From Tubiluchus corallicola (lineage: Eukaryota; Priapulida; Priapulimorpha; Priapulimorphida; Tubiluchidae), in assembly GCA_030141605.1 (NCBI GenBank), contig JAQGDQ010000050.1, forward strand, positions 11,971-75,970: 64,000 nucleotides of DNA. The letters are read 5' to 3'. The notes beneath the pieces were generated by a model, which saw only the letters and a list, made by a program, of their open reading frames with translations, did no database searches and was not told where the DNA came from. Positions 18,456 through 28,574 of the stretch are shown here, piece by piece (the stretch's first letter is position 1; every line of letters starts with the position of its first letter). Made by a program: the position numbers and the translations under genes.

Positions 18456-18544
18456 TTTTTCCAATTTTGCTAGTATAGTGGAGGTGTGTGGTTCGAGTTC
18501 TAGTTCGTTTGTCGTTTAGTTTACTGATTTCATAAAATTGTATA

Positions 18545-18962
18545 ATGGAGTGTGAAATACCAACCGGTTCCTATTTGCTGGGGGTAGAGCCTAAGTTTAC
18601 TGATGGGAGCTTTTACAATGTACTCGATGAAGGCGAGTACTTATATCAGCAGGCCACTCGCGAGTTAAAAAATATACATCTGCCTGGCACATTTGAGAGG
18701 TTCTTCGGCAAATCTATTATTAATGGAGTAAGTAATAGTTTTAGTAATAATCACTATTATGCTACCCGTATCAATAAAATCGCTGTATTGATGATTTTGA
18801 AGCTAAAAGGAAATTTGTCTCAAAGAACTCTTTTAATAAAGATTTATATTCATTTTACAGGAGGAGTTAGTGATAATTAAACTCAGCAATATTTTTGGAA
18901 TGCCGGTCATGGCGAAATTATTGGACGGATTTGCCCCGGGCAGAGTAAGATTTATTAATCGT
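18545..18962 (+). pseudogene. Small two-exon gene, copy A, interrupted by viral insertion
   Basis: Exon 1 (18545-18727, 61 codons from MECEIPTGSYLL) ends at a GTAAGT donor; a 133-bp intron ends TTTACAG; exon 2 starts 18861 (EELVIIKLSNIFGMPVMAKLL). The frame joins in phase 0. Exon 2 is cut in RVRFIN at 18962, where nucleoprotein EVE sequence replaces the rest. The protein is not recognised; it is soluble-looking with no signal peptide or membrane segment. The family has four copies here (also 27787, 29785, 39937). Confidence 0.6.
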
Positions 18963-18968
18963 CATTTG

Positions 18969-19522
18969 ACACAAAGACGCTCATTAACATTTTGAAACAA
19001 AGGAATAGGATATTGATAAGTCATGTCCCAGCAGCAGAAGAAAACAGCCAGCGAGCAAGACGTTCAGAGATTCATCCTGGCATCCTTAGAAGACGTTAAT
19101 ATAGAAGATCTGAAGAAGGATGCCAAAGACATGATGGAGTTAGTAAAATTCCAGGGCTTTGATCCTGTGGAGACTGCACGTCAAGTCTTGGAATATAGTG
19201 ACTGGGGTACTGGTGATGCCCCAATGTCAGATGCCTTGAAGGATGTATCCAAGATGATAGCCCTATTCCAAGCGAGAGGATCTAAAATTGTCAATAAGTC
19301 TGGACAAAACTTTAGAATGAGTGCAGATGGGGTTAGTAGAGTTACTAACCTTATATCAAAATATCACATCGTGGCATCAGGAGGAGGACAACATGCAAAA
19401 GTCCTAACCCTACCAAGGATAGCTTTAGCTTTCCCTTACATCACATGTCAAAACTCTTACACTCTTCTTCCCGAGTCTGATACTCTCAGGCAACTCACTT
19501 GCACCGCACCAGTCAAACAGAC
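18969..19522 (+). pseudogene. Truncated second copy of the phenuivirus-like nucleoprotein EVE
   Basis: Begins exactly at ACACAAAGACGCTC and repeats the leader and the first 167 codons of the N gene at 2317-2876 with a few substitutions (Thr to Ala near codon 9, Thr to Ser near codon 111). It stops after AAACAGAC, where the BEL element 2 LTR (TGTGAAG) begins. The intact left edge at the viral RNA end and the retroelement on the right edge suggest capture together with the BEL element. The C-terminal 134 residues are absent. Confidence 0.9.
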
Positions 19523-19897
19523 TGTGAAGTATTTCTGAAGGTAAAATAGCTAAGACATCAGTATATTGCAGAACACAGGTGAGTTTATTTATAAAAAATC
19601 AGTAACAGCACATGTTGATTCAATGCTCTCTGACAGCCAACTCCCAGGTAAGTTTTTCTGTGAAGCAAGGAAGCCAGCAATTCTATGAAAGGTAAATGTT
19701 TTGCATACTACATAGTTCAAGGATGAAAGTTTAGACTGTATATGAAGAAATAGACATTTTACAGCTGAAATTTCTTGTGTGGGATTTTTAACTGTTTTAA
19801 CCACAGAATGCAATAATATGACATAATGAATAAAAAATAATGACATATGACATAATAATACAAAATAATGACATATGACATCGTGAACTTCACGACA
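19523..19897 (-). repeat. BEL element 2, 3' LTR
   Basis: 375 bp, identical by eye to 25900-26274. On the minus strand it runs TGTCGTGAAGTTCACG ... ATACTTCACA (TG...CA). A purine-rich CTGGTCGGAG lies just before it in element orientation. Identity of the LTRs implies very recent insertion, or gene conversion. Confidence 0.9.
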
Positions 19898-20838
19898 CTC
19901 CGACCAGGAAGTTGGAAATAACATAAACTATTTGATACTTTAACCTTTAAAGTCATTTAACTTTTACAAGAGATAAATTTTGTTGTCATTTCTTAATCAT
20001 TTTAAGAATAACATCTAACATCTTAAGTACGAAATGGCGCCACCAAGCAGTTTGGGCGCCGTGGATAAATACGAATCACATCATTGCAAAACGGAGTATT
20101 TGGGCTATGTACAAAGAGGGTAAGTTTTTTTAATCTAATTTAATAGTGGCATTAAATTTCAAAGTAATTTTGTATATAACTATCACGCTACATTCGTAAC
20201 AAGTTTCATTACACACAACTTAACGATAAACTTAATATTTCTCTATTGAGTTTCACTACAAATAACATTCAATCTCTAGATTACAAAATCATCATGACGA
20301 TTTGAGTACAAAGTATCGATTTAGGATACAAATTCGTAACAAAGGGCATCGATTTAGGATGCAAATTCGTAACAAAGGGCATCGATTTAGGATGCACACG
20401 ATTTATCAATCGTTAGATTTAAATTACAAGTAGATTGCTAACCGAGGACATGCACAAGTATTAGCAAGTATAATAAGCAATGACATACAGCATTGGTTAC
20501 TCTTTGTGTTTATGATAAAGTTTGTACAGCATTTGCTTGGTTTGCCTGTAGGTTATGCTGTACATGGTCTATCACACAATTAGACACAATTTATTAATAA
20601 CATTTCTATGATTACCTTTTTCAGGTTTATAACAAAGAGCACATTTTGTGCACAAGGTAAGTATAAGGTAACTCGGGTAAGTAATATTTTAACAACTTCA
20701 TAAGCAGCTATTCAAACAGTGTTAACAATAACAACAACAACTTGTTATTCAAATGATGTTAACAACAATAGCAATACTAAACAATGCAAAACTTATTTAC
20801 AAAATCTTTAATGTTTCTGATTTTACAGGTAGATTTGA
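19898..20838 (-). mobile_element. BEL element 2 3' untranslated region
   Basis: About 940 bp between the end of the BEL-2 ORF and its 3' LTR, without coding signals. It holds a 33-bp tandem repeat (CATCGATTTAGGATGCAAATTCG unit, about 2.7 copies, 20310-20399). Confidence 0.6.
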
Positions 20839-23800
20839 TTAAGGTGGATCTTGGGATTTAACAGAAACAATTCGATACAAGTGGAAAGTTTTCCGACATT
20901 TCCAGGATCCACGTGGTAAGTTTAAATCAGTAATCAGAATTACATCATTATCGTTTGACGGAATAATTACAACATTTTTCATAGCGTTTGGCTTTCTGAT
21001 TTGTGTATATGCATACTGTGTCAAAGATAGCCACATGATTTTAAATGGAAATTTAATTCCATACATGAAAACTTTTATGGCTCTAAACATGAACGCAATA
21101 AGAAATAAAAGCCAATCCAGAAAGGAAAAGTCATTAATATTAATAACTTTACCAACAGCTTTATGACATGTGACAATGTCAGAAATAAGACACCCACTTT
21201 CAAAGGGTACTTCCTTTTTGAGGGGTATTTCTGACTGTATTTGAGATGTCTCTTCTGAAGCCAGTGTAGGAACTGAACTGGAAACAGGCGAAACATCTGG
21301 TCGTGTTGTCTGATAGTTATCAGTTACAGACTCTGGACCCGTTTGGTGTATCTCAGATTTGGAGTATCTTAATGTACTACTACTATTCAGTAATGAATCC
21401 GTTAATGTGCAATCAAGCTCAGGCTGAAGACAAAATAATGAGTTTTCTGAACAAATTATAGATTCATTGTTCGCCAAGGTGTCTGTTTTTTCAACTACCC
21501 CTGTAAGTATATAGCCTAAAAGGCTTGCATACAGGAAGAGGCCGGGTGACACTTCGTGTTTTTCTGCTCCTAGAATTTTGAGGTAGTTATCGCATCCAAT
21601 TAATAACTGCACATCACCTTCAAGGTTCCCTTCAGGAAGTGAGTCAGCAAGTTGGCCCTCCCATGGCTTAAGTTTTGAGTACACTTGGGTTGGAAGAGAG
21701 GGGCGACCTCTGAATTTTGCAATAAACGGGACTACTCGAACATCGATATTAATTCTAGTAGAATTATTTTTGCCAAACAATGCAACCTTTGCTTGATGAC
21801 ATCGTACAGGAACATACCCTTTACAAGCAAATGTAGAAACATTCACATAACTAGGATTTTCCAATTTCAGATTTAACTTTTTTGCTAATGACTCTGTAAT
21901 GTATGTGCCATTACTATCTGTATCCATCAAACCTCTAACTGTAATACCTGATTTAGAATTATTAGAGACATCAGAGTGGCACATTCTCACTAAAACTGTC
22001 TGCATAAGTACAGCTTCTGTTTCTGAATTAAACATGACTGTGTCACTGAGTAAGTTTTGTTCTAATTTTGCCTCGACAATTCTGTTATTTTCAACTTTAT
22101 CACAAAGTGAAACGTGATGTTTTTGGCCACACACAAAACATGTAAATTTGCAGTCAACCTCAGTGTGTTTACTAGAAAGACAGACTTTGCAACGTTTACG
22201 CTTTTCTACTACTTTCAGTTTTTCTGCTATGGTAAACTTGTTGCAAAGGCCTGAAGAGTGTTTTCGGTTGTCACAATATAGACAAGGCATTTTAATGCGG
22301 TTATTCTGTGATCTCTTTGCCTTGTCCTTATTGTTACCATTGCTAGTAACTCTTTCTGAACCTTTTGGTTTGTAACTTTCAGCATGTTTTGATTTTTCAG
22401 CTGCAGATGTAGTGAGAGACAAGTCAGAGTTATAAACCATGTCATCATCGTTGCCAACTGCATTGTATAGAGGGAATGTACTGTCGCCTGCTGTAAGTAC
22501 ACTTTCTTTAATCTGAACAGATGCTGGTCTGTGATAGTTTGTACGAATGGGTTTCTTTAAAATTTCTTTAAGGCTTTGAAGCCCACACTCATTAGTAGAA
22601 ATCTCAAAGTTGTTCACATATCGATACATAGTATCTATTAATCTCTCTAATTGCCAATTAGAACCAGGAGTAGTATCTGGACAAAGGTTTCTAAGCTGAA
22701 AACCCATGGTTATGGGAAGTTTCTTAAGAATGCCTGAGACAATGTATTGATCATCGACTGGACGACCTAACACTGTCAATGACCTTATAATGACCTCTAT
22801 GTCATCAAGAAACCTTCGTAAATCTTTGGCGTTGTTTTTGACAGGTTCTATGTCTTCAAGTTGTTTCAGATAATTTGTCACCATGTGATCAGTTCTGCCA
22901 AAGCGTTTCATCAAGTGACCAACAGCAGCAGGATAGTTATTGGCAGTTCTACGGTATGTCTTGATAATTCTATATGCATTCCCTTTCAAGCAGCCCAACA
23001 AGTAATTGAACTTTTTACTATCCGTTAAATCGGGTCTTGAGTGTATTTCATCATTAAAAACACTCCAAAATTCTTCAAAATCATCATCACCCTCCCCCGA
23101 AAAGGAAGGCAATTTAAATTTTGGCAATCTAGTATACACAGTGCTTGCATGACTAACGTTCCAGGGATTTAGCTGTGATGTCATATTAGGCACAGCAGAA
23201 ACAGGTGTGCTTGATACTACAGGTAATCTAGTATACACAGTGCTTGCATGACTGACGTTCACAGCATTTAGCTGTGATGTTATATTAGGCACAGCAGAAA
23301 CAGGTGTGCTTGATACTACAGGTACAGGTTCACTGACCTTCAAGTGACAGGTTTCTAATGACCTAATTCTGGCTTCAATCTTAGAACTAAGTTCAGACAA
23401 ATTTCTGTTCAATGTAGTTTGTGAAGCAAGAAATTCTTTAACTTCATCCAAATGGGAACTATCATCTGAACTACAATAAATATATGATAGCTTGTCATAC
23501 AACTCTGTGAGCTTTTCAGTCGAAAATCTCAAATCAGCAATTGCAGCATTACATCTGTCAACAAAGTTTTGATAATTAGCAATACATTCGTCAAATTCTA
23601 AGTCTAACAATGTAGTACATGTGAAAAACACCTCACCATAGTGCTGTGAGTTTATTTTCAGGTTCTGGATCAGTATCTTCACCTCCAGCTGGTGTCCATG
23701 CAATGGATCTTTGTCTGGAACCATCTTTGGAATTGCTCCAGTCGCAGCTGTTGGGGTGGCTCCATGTACTGGGGTAGCTGGAATATGTAGTTGCTGCCCA

Positions 23801-23964
23801 TAATCCGGTTCCTCGTCGTCTGAGTCCTTAGAAGCATGGTCCATAATGGTCACTCCTTGCTTTGATGAGTCCTTGTTTGGTTGCATTGGCTGGAATAATT
23901 GTCCAGTCCTTATGTCATGACCTTTAGGTTCACCCTCCCACGGCGGCGTATAAAGAATAGTCTT
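20839..23964 (-). CDS. BEL/Pao Gag-protease, internally deleted (element 2)
   Basis: A minus-strand ORF of 1015 codons from ATG 23886 (open further to 23964). Gag holds a DUF1759-like segment (LPKFKLPSFSGEGDDDFEEFW), an upstream 35-residue tandem duplication (VVSSTPVSAVPN...YTRLP), and three zinc knuckles (CLYCDNRKHSSGLC, CKVCLSSKHTEVDC, CFVCGQKHHVSLC). The protease region near residue 653 reads MDTDSNGTYI: the family D-S/T/C-G is DTD here, so the active-site glycine is lost. RT, RNase H and the integrase core are absent. After a hydrophobic stretch the ORF resumes at the integrase C-terminus (LNLPRGSWK). A non-autonomous element. The true gag start is separated by an inserted viral gene. Confidence 0.9.
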   Translation of the reverse strand, partial: KTILYTPPWEGEPKGHDIRTGQLFQPMQPNKDSSKQGVTIMDHASKDSDDEEPDYGQQLHIPATPVHGATPTAATGAIPKMVPDKDPLHGHQLEVKILIQNLKINSQHYGEVFFTCTTLLDLEFDECIANYQNFVDRCNAAIADLRFSTEKLTELYDKLSYIYCSSDDSSHLDEVKEFLASQTTLNRNLSELSSKIEARIRSLETCHLKVSEPVPVVSSTPVSAVPNITSQLNAVNVSHASTVYTRLPVVSSTPVSAVPNMTSQLNPWNVSHASTVYTRLPKFKLPSFSGEGDDDFEEFWSVFNDEIHSRPDLTDSKKFNYLLGCLKGNAYRIIKTYRRTANNYPAAVGHLMKRFGRTDHMVTNYLKQLEDIEPVKNNAKDLRRFLDDIEVIIRSLTVLGRPVDDQYIVSGILKKLPITMGFQLRNLCPDTTPGSNWQLERLIDTMYRYVNNFEISTNECGLQSLKEILKKPIRTNYHRPASVQIKESVLTAGDSTFPLYNAVGNDDDMVYNSDLSLTTSAAEKSKHAESYKPKGSERVTSNGNNKDKAKRSQNNRIKMPCLYCDNRKHSSGLCNKFTIAEKLKVVEKRKRCKVCLSSKHTEVDCKFTCFVCGQKHHVSLCDKVENNRIVEAKLEQNLLSDTVMFNSETEAVLMQTVLVRMCHSDVSNNSKSGITVRGLMDTDSNGTYITESLAKKLNLKLENPSYVNVSTFACKGYVPVRCHQAKVALFGKNNSTRINIDVRVVPFIAKFRGRPSLPTQVYSKLKPWEGQLADSLPEGNLEGDVQLLIGCDNYLKILGAEKHEVSPGLFLYASLLGYILTGVVEKTDTLANNESIICSENSLFCLQPELDCTLTDSLLNSSSTLRYSKSEIHQTGPESVTDNYQTTRPDVSPVSSSVPTLASEETSQIQSEIPLKKEVPFESGCLISDIVTCHKAVGKVININDFSFLDWLLFLIAFMFRAIKVFMYGIKFPFKIMWLSLTQYAYTQIRKPNAMKNVVIIPSNDNDVILITDLNLPRGSWKCRKTFHLYRIVSVKSQDPP
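23724..23964 (-). repeat. 241-bp gag repeat flanking the glycoprotein EVE, inner copy
   Basis: Matches 25355-25595 with one visible difference (TTATGTCATGACC versus TTATATCATGACC). It encodes the same early Gag residues (KTILYTPPWEGEP to ATGAIPK). Confidence 0.95.
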
Positions 23965-25354
23965 ACTCCCTTCTTCTCTTTTGTGGTCTTCTGGCGTTTA
24001 GTCAAGGTACAATCTCTAGTGTTAATAGTATCATTCCCCAGCTAGCATATGATACTATATACAAGCATCAAGATGCGCTGGCAACTTACGGTATTGTTAT
24101 AACTGAACCGAGGCCTCTAGGCTATCAGGTAGCTCAGTCGTTCAAAGTGGTTAAAATCGAGATGACCAAAGCCTGGACTATCCGTTATAACCTTTTTGGA
24201 AATAAAAGCAAGAATAAATCTTCCAACTATACCAATAGGAAAAAAAGATTTTTAGGGCTAATAATGTCAACAGCAGCAATGGCTGAAGCTACAGCTGCAC
24301 TAGCTCTTGGTGCAACTAATAGAGCAGAAATCAACTCTCTGAATTCCAAGATGAATGAGTTGAGACAAAATCAAGGTATTATTGAGCACGAAGTCCAAAT
24401 TATGAACAAAGAAATTGGCATCCTCGGACACGACCTCGAAGAACTCGAAAAAATAGTAGGGAATTTAAATAATGAGGTTCATAGTTTAATGGTCGCCCAC
24501 TCAAACGACATGAGAAGATTGCATGACTATCTTAACTCAATTAGATATGGTCATGGTCTGCAGTCAGTAACTTCTACGAGGATTGATCCGTTATTAATTA
24601 GCCCTACCCAATTTGATTCCTTAATGTCGAATAAAAACAACGATATTCCCCTATCTTATGGTGCCAGTAGGGCAATTGTTATCCGGTCAGAGCCCCAGCA
24701 ACTATGGATGCTTATCAACGTACGTGAAATAGTTCAAATCCCAGGAAAAGTTCATGTAAGAACTCGAAACATTCCGATTGTGAAAGGAGGAACATGGATA
24801 GTACATGGGAATGCATTTAATATGATATTAGGGAACAATGAGATTCAAATTATCCCTCCTAAGAGCTGTCAAGATTTAAATGTAATAGTGTGTCCTAAAG
24901 ATCTTAAACCTCAAGCATTTGATCAGTCAATTAAGTACGAGCGATCGCCAGAAAACTGGGGTGTCACCACTCTTATGGGAGGCTGGCTAGTACAAAAGCA
25001 AGCAAGCTACTCACTGAGAATTGTGTCAAAAGTCACAGGAGTCACTGAGAAAACAATCGGAAAAAACTCCAGCATAGTCCTCACCTGTAAGAAAGCAGAT
25101 GAGTACCATTTACCTGGGTACTTCTTAAAGTGTAGTGATACTATTCACAGAATCAAAAGTTGGATTCCCACTCTTCAAAACCACAATCTTACAAGTTATA
25201 CGGACGAAATTAACGCACTGATTAACAAGACACATGCTCTTCTTCTTTCACATCATGAGATGTCTCCTTTGTCTTGGTATGAAGACTACTCGTCAGCAAA
25301 GGACTGGCTATGGTTAGTCACCATTGTAACATGTATTGAAGTAAATACTCTTCT
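23964..25354 (+). CDS. Endogenous class-I-fusion-like viral glycoprotein (antisense in BEL gag)
   Basis: The frame is open across the insert, about 463 codons, without its own ATG. It opens with a hydrophobic SLLLFCGLLAF-type signal peptide whose first residues are missing. An N-terminal subunit of about 70 residues ends at a furin-type site (NRKKR, near 24240). An Ala/Gly-rich fusion-peptide-like stretch (FLGLIMSTAAM...) follows, then a long heptad repeat (about 24340-24540) and a beta-rich region with paired cysteines. It is cut at the start of a membrane segment (DWLWLVTIV). Signal-F2-furin-fusion peptide-HR order is that of class I fusion proteins such as paramyxovirus F; the virus family is not identified. 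Such proteins mediate virus entry; this copy lacks both ends. Confidence 0.65.
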
Positions 25355-25628
25355 TCTTTGGAATTGCTCCAGTCGCAGCTGTTGGGGTGGCTCCATGTAC
25401 TGGGGTAGCTGGAATATGTAGTTGCTGCCCATAATCCGGTTCCTCGTCGTCTGAGTCCTTAGAAGCATGGTCCATAATGGTCACTCCTTGCTTTGATGAG
25501 TCCTTGTTTGGTTGCATTGGCTGGAATAATTGTCCAGTCCTTATATCATGACCTTTAGGTTCACCCTCCCACGGCGGCGTATAAAGAATAGTCTTGTCGC
25601 TTGTGGTTGTTGTGGTGGCCATACTCAA
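25355..25628 (-). CDS. BEL element 2 gag start (separated 5' part)
   Basis: The minus-strand ORF starts at ATG 25628 (MSMATTTTTSDK) and encodes the first ~91 Gag residues before running into the viral insert at 25354. The 25355-25595 part is the outer copy of the 241-bp repeat. This is the true gag start because the leader and 5' LTR lie directly upstream. Confidence 0.85.
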
Positions 25629-25899
25629 ACAAGGTTAACTTGCAGTCGTCTGGATTCCAAATTAGAAGCACCAATACTGTCCATATATTTAGCACTCAGT
25701 GTAAACAGGAACAGAGTCACTGTATCACTTGGTTTGCAGCCTTGTACTAAGCAAACTGATTTCTTTTCCAAGCAGAGCAACTGTATCACCTGGTTTGTAG
25801 CTTTGTAGATATCAAACTGATTTTTTTCCTTTCAAATAAAGTCCTAGCATAATTTCCTTGGTTCTATAAACTTGTATAAAATGAAGAATTTCTGCACCA
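25629..25899 (-). mobile_element. BEL element 2 leader with primer-binding site
   Basis: Non-coding leader. In element orientation the LTR is followed directly by ATGGTGCAGAAATTC, a primer-binding-site-like start. An imperfect ~55-bp tandem repeat (GTATCACYTGGTTTGYAGC) occurs at about 25720-25825. Confidence 0.7.
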
Positions 25900-26274
25900 T
25901 GTGAAGTATTTCTGAAGGTAAAATAGCTAAGACATCAGTATATTGCAGAACACAGGTGAGTTTATTTATAAAAAATCAGTAACAGCACATGTTGATTCAA
26001 TGCTCTCTGACAGCCAACTCCCAGGTAAGTTTTTCTGTGAAGCAAGGAAGCCAGCAATTCTATGAAAGGTAAATGTTTTGCATACTACATAGTTCAAGGA
26101 TGAAAGTTTAGACTGTATATGAAGAAATAGACATTTTACAGCTGAAATTTCTTGTGTGGGATTTTTAACTGTTTTAACCACAGAATGCAATAATATGACA
26201 TAATGAATAAAAAATAATGACATATGACATAATAATACAAAATAATGACATATGACATCGTGAACTTCACGACA
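25900..26274 (-). repeat. BEL element 2, 5' LTR
   Basis: Identical by eye to 19523-19897. Its outer edge (CACGACA) abuts CGAGGTCCAG, the start of direct-repeat copy B. The five bases outside the two LTRs (CAGAC and CGAGG) are not a target-site duplication. Confidence 0.9.
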
Positions 26275-28203
26275 CGAGGTCCAGTTTGTTTAAATGATTT
26301 CTTGGTAGATTGATTAGTAGGTGACACCGTAAGTTAAATGAGGAAGGACCATGGTTTTGTAGAATAATAGTTTAGTTTTGATATTAAGATATTTGCCTTT
26401 TCTTGTTTGAGAAAAAAAGACCTTGTCCCATTTTTTGTACGATGCTATTAACTTGATTGTCCCATTTTAATTTATTATTAATTTTCATACCTAGGAATTT
26501 GGTTTCTTTAGATTTACAAATTGTTTGATTAAGAACGTTAAGTGTTGAGTTATCAGTTTTACATCCTTCATTTGGGCTTAATATTAGAAATACTGTTTTT
26601 CAGGGTTCATTTGTAAGTGATGAAAATCCAGAATTGATTTCATTTCTTCTATGTTTTGTTTTAGTGTGTATACAGCTGTATTTGGGTCTGTGTTATTTGA
26701 AAATAGATTGGTATCATCTGCATATTGTGTCATGCTGCAGTTTTTTAGAATATTTGGAATATTGTTTACCTAAATAATAAATAACAGTGGCCCAAGAACT
26801 GTGCCTTGCTGTGCCCCATGTTTGATCGTACCCCATTCTGGACATACGTTGGTTTGAAGCTTTACTCGTTGTTGTCAAAAGCTTTGCTAAGGTCTAAAAA
26901 AGCTGTGGAAATATATTCATTATGATCTAATAGATCGCGCCAGTTTTCTGTCACGAAAATTATTGCATCAATTGTACTATGATTTTTTCTGAAACCTAAT
27001 TGCTGTTTGTGTAGTATTTCTGTATTATCAAGGTATTAACATATTTGCTCGTACATAAATTTTTCAAATATGTTAGCGGCTCCATGAACTACTGATAGTT
27101 ATTAGGATCCTCTACGTTTTTGTTTTTCGGCTTAGGTGTGACGTTTGCAGTTTTACAGGTATTTGAGAATTTAGAGCGCATTATCATTTAGTTATAAATA
27201 TAGCATATGTGTTCTGCTATTATGCTGCCACTGATTTTAATTATTTTGGATGGTATGTCAAGTGGTCCTGAGCTTTTAGAATGTCTCATTAAATTTATGG
27301 TGTTTATGACCTGTAATGTTGTTACTGGCTCAAAATTGAATATTGCGCAAATAAGGGTGGCTCAATTAACAATCTCGACTTATTTGGTGAGTCTTGAAAT
27401 CCGATCAGAGTTGCTCTAAGGGGTCTGGAAGCACGTGTCCACTTGCAATAATTTTGGCCTGGACAGCTGATAGTAAATATTGGTGGGAAAAGTTTTTGCA
27501 GTCATGGTTTTCAAAACAAACGATGTGTCCGAATGGTCATTAAGATTGGGTACTGCGCCTAGAGTATTGGTCGTAAAGGCTTTGATTGCTTAGTAATGAT
27601 GAGGTTTTATACACAGCATATGTAATAGTGATGGTATTCTATTATGAAGTTCCCAGGCCTTTTCACATAAAAGAGACTTGTAGGCTCCTGGTCAGTCTTT
27701 TTCCAATTTTGCTAGTATAGTGGAGGTGTGTGGTTCGAGTTCTAGTTCGTTTGTCGTTTAGTTTACTGATTTCATAAAATTGTATAATGGAGTGTGAAAT
27801 ACCAACCGGTTCCTATTTGCTGGGGGTAGAGCCTAAGTTTACTGATGGGAGCTTTTACGATGTACTCGATGAAGGCGAGTACTTATATCAGCAGGCCACT
27901 CGCGAGTTAAAAAATATACATCTGCCTGGCACATTTGAGAGGTTCTTCGGCAAATCTATTATTAATGGAGTAAGTAATAGTTTTAGTAATAATCACTATT
28001 ATGCTACCCGTATCAATAAAATCGCTGTATTGATGATTTTGAAGCTAAAAGGAAATTTGTCTCAAAGAACTCTTTTAATAAAGATTTATATTCATTTTAC
28101 AGGAGGAGTTAGTGATAATTAAACTCAGCAATATTTTTGGAATGCCGGTCATGGCGAAATTATAGGACGGATTTGCCCCGGGCAGAGTAAGATTTATTAA
28201 TCG
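26273..28203 (+). repeat. 1.95-kb direct repeat, copy B
   Basis: Near-identical to 17016-18962 (about three substitutions and a 13-bp indel). It begins at the edge of the BEL-2 LTR, and the gene it carries continues past 28203. Confidence 0.95.
26357..27217 (-). mobile_element. LINE reverse transcriptase fragment (copy B)
   Basis: Duplicate of the fragment at 17100-17960, with the same RT motifs (YADDT near 26712-26726) and the same frame breaks. Confidence 0.75.
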
Positions 28204-28363
28204 TGAGGATTATTGCATTTGTACGGACGTACCAGAAATCTTTGATATTTGGAACCTGGCCTGCATAATGAGGGACGACAAGTGTAGTTGGAAAGAAGGG
28301 TGGAGGAGAGGTGGCTGGAAGATTAAAGAAAAGGGAAAAAACCAAAAAAAATTAATAAAATAG
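27787..28363 (+). pseudogene. Small two-exon gene, copy B, with nonsense codon
   Basis: Exon 1 is 27787-27969, the intron 133 bp, exon 2 28103-28363. Full length would be 147 codons. Exon 2 carries TAG at 28163 (KL-stop) where copy A has TTG, cutting the product at 81 residues. Beyond the stop the frame is still open and conserved with copy C (APGRVRFINRE...C), then Lys/Trp-rich. The mutation must be newer than the duplication. Function unknown. Confidence 0.6.
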
Positions 28364-28574
28364 AAAGCTCAAAAAAAGTATTTATTCTTCCAATGTGAAC
28401 TATGTGTGGACTATTTTGTGAACTATATATGAACTATTTTGTGATGTGAAGCGAGAAAACGGAACGACGCCCAATTGGTATGTTAAATTCATGTTTTCCC
28501 TTTTTTTTGTTTTAAACTGATCTCTTAAAGGAATTTTGTATTTAGCATCGTGAGTTATTATACAATAATCGATT

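Larger units (their letters stand above)
17016..18962 (+). repeat. 1.95-kb direct repeat, copy A
   Basis: Matches 26273-28203. I see about three substitutions and one 13-bp tandem duplication (GAAATCCGATCAGAG region near 18140, present twice in A and once in B). Copy A contains an antisense LINE fragment and the promoter, first exon and part of the second exon of a small gene. It stops in that second exon, where the bunyaviral terminus begins at 18969 after a six-base filler (CATTTG). Confidence 0.95.

Noticed and set aside
28160..28345. Minus-strand ORF opposite small-gene copy B
   Set aside because: It is the complement of conserved exon 2; conservation follows the plus-strand frame.
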